This document shows positions 57,556-57,711 of a stretch of 57,711 bases of DNA, piece after piece. The DNA is taken from NCBI RefSeq assembly GCF_000313935.1, contig NZ_AMSS01000049.1, positions 1 through 57,711 on the forward strand. Reading direction: 5' to 3'. Within the stretch, counting starts at the first letter, position 1. Each line of letters opens with the position of its first letter. This stretch comes from Acinetobacter sp. WC-141 (GTDB taxonomy: Bacteria; Pseudomonadota; Gammaproteobacteria; Pseudomonadales; Moraxellaceae). The notes below the pieces were generated by a model. That model ran no database searches and was not told where the DNA came from. It was given only the letters and a program-made list of their open reading frames with translations. The position numbers were made by a program, and so were the translations under genes.

Positions 57556-57711
57556 TGATATACGCTGAATTATCAGGAGACTTTCCCTTGGGAGATTCTA
57601 GGCAGCCAACTTATAAAAGTCTTCGGCCATTTGATTTGGTGTCTTAAAACCCAAACCCTTTTGAATTCTTCGATGATTATAAAATAACTCAATGTATTTT
57701 ATAATATCTGC
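57556..57711 (-). mobile_element. End of an IS3-family insertion sequence (partial)
   Basis: The element runs off the right edge of the window. Its outer end is probably near TGATATACGCTGAATTATC at about 57556, on the basis of the TG typical of IS3-family termini; the other end is not visible, so this boundary is approximate. It contains the 3' end of a transposase gene on the minus strand. Confidence 0.65.
57598..57711 (-). CDS. IS3-family transposase OrfB, C-terminal fragment
   Basis: Only the last 37 residues are in the window. They read ADIIKYIELFYNHRRIQKGL followed by GFKTPNQMAEDFYKLAA, matching the end of the rve integrase core in IS3-family OrfB: the YN-x-R-R region near the catalytic Glu helix and the LGxxTPxxx segment. 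The frame ends with TAG at 57598-57600. The gene continues beyond the window edge, so whether it is intact is unknown. Confidence 0.9.
   Translation of the reverse strand, partial: ADIIKYIELFYNHRRIQKGLGFKTPNQMAEDFYKLAA

Overview
The window looks like chromosomal DNA of an Acinetobacter of the calcoaceticus-baumannii group, most probably A. baumannii. It is AT-rich and carries the filA-filF cluster known from Acinetobacter, a short-form hisG, the rpoN-hpf-ibaG-murA-his order, a MesX/MesD methionine synthase locus and a tcu cluster. Species assignment is inference from gene content. I ran no database search. Protein family names come from motifs read in the translations, and several gene starts were moved downstream to an ATG with a ribosome binding site or with the family's usual N-terminus.

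Layout. 1-301 is the end of an rRNA operon (5S rRNA and terminator). 561-7399 is a forward housekeeping block: rpoN, hpf, ibaG, murA, hisG, hisD, hisC; pabB converges on it. 9118-17244 is the fil cluster (FilA, C39 peptidase FilB, barrel FilC, FadL-like FilD, repeat-bearing FilE, lipoprotein FilF), with a terminator directly after filA. 17302-25472 is mostly housekeeping: two Nudix enzymes, a gamma carbonic anhydrase homologue, tsaB, rsmJ, a membrane C13 peptidase overlapping fghA, a DUF2218 gene, rpe, and a HAD phosphatase. 25576-29712 is a copper/metal block (CopL-like, copA, copB, CDF exporter). A guanidine-II riboswitch precedes an SMR exporter at 29790-30182, then ogt, argJ and nadA. A Pro-Arg-His-Pro tRNA operon lies at 33381-33779, followed by a 7-bp tandem repeat ending in the stop codon of an adenosine deaminase gene.

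From 35433 onward the region is accessory and catabolic. It holds a zinc alcohol dehydrogenase and a glutarate cluster (LysR regulator / gcdH-MFS-gcdG) with a clean LysR dyad. A TetR/HPP pair shares a perfect 24-bp palindrome. A tricarballylate/aconitate cluster follows (tcuB, tcuA, LysR, ModA-like probable aconitate isomerase, TcuC-like permease, second LysR). Next are a LysE/LysR pair and a folate-independent methionine synthase locus (mesX, mesD, flavin reductase).

The least explained part is the right end. A promoter at 55560 opens a roughly 470-nt, GC-richer, heavily structured leader. It contains a 20-bp long-range pairing, a UUCG hairpin, an 18-codon ORF with a sequestered ribosome binding site, and an intrinsic terminator, all just before a TetR-type regulator gene at 56069. 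After it come a gene remnant, an unknown AT-rich 154-aa gene and the end of an IS3-family transposase. Other items of interest are a 12-bp-periodic array of DnaA-box-like 9-mers at 24317-24373, the possible kinship of the fil cluster to Fap amyloid export, and two tandem repeats that probably correspond to typing VNTRs.
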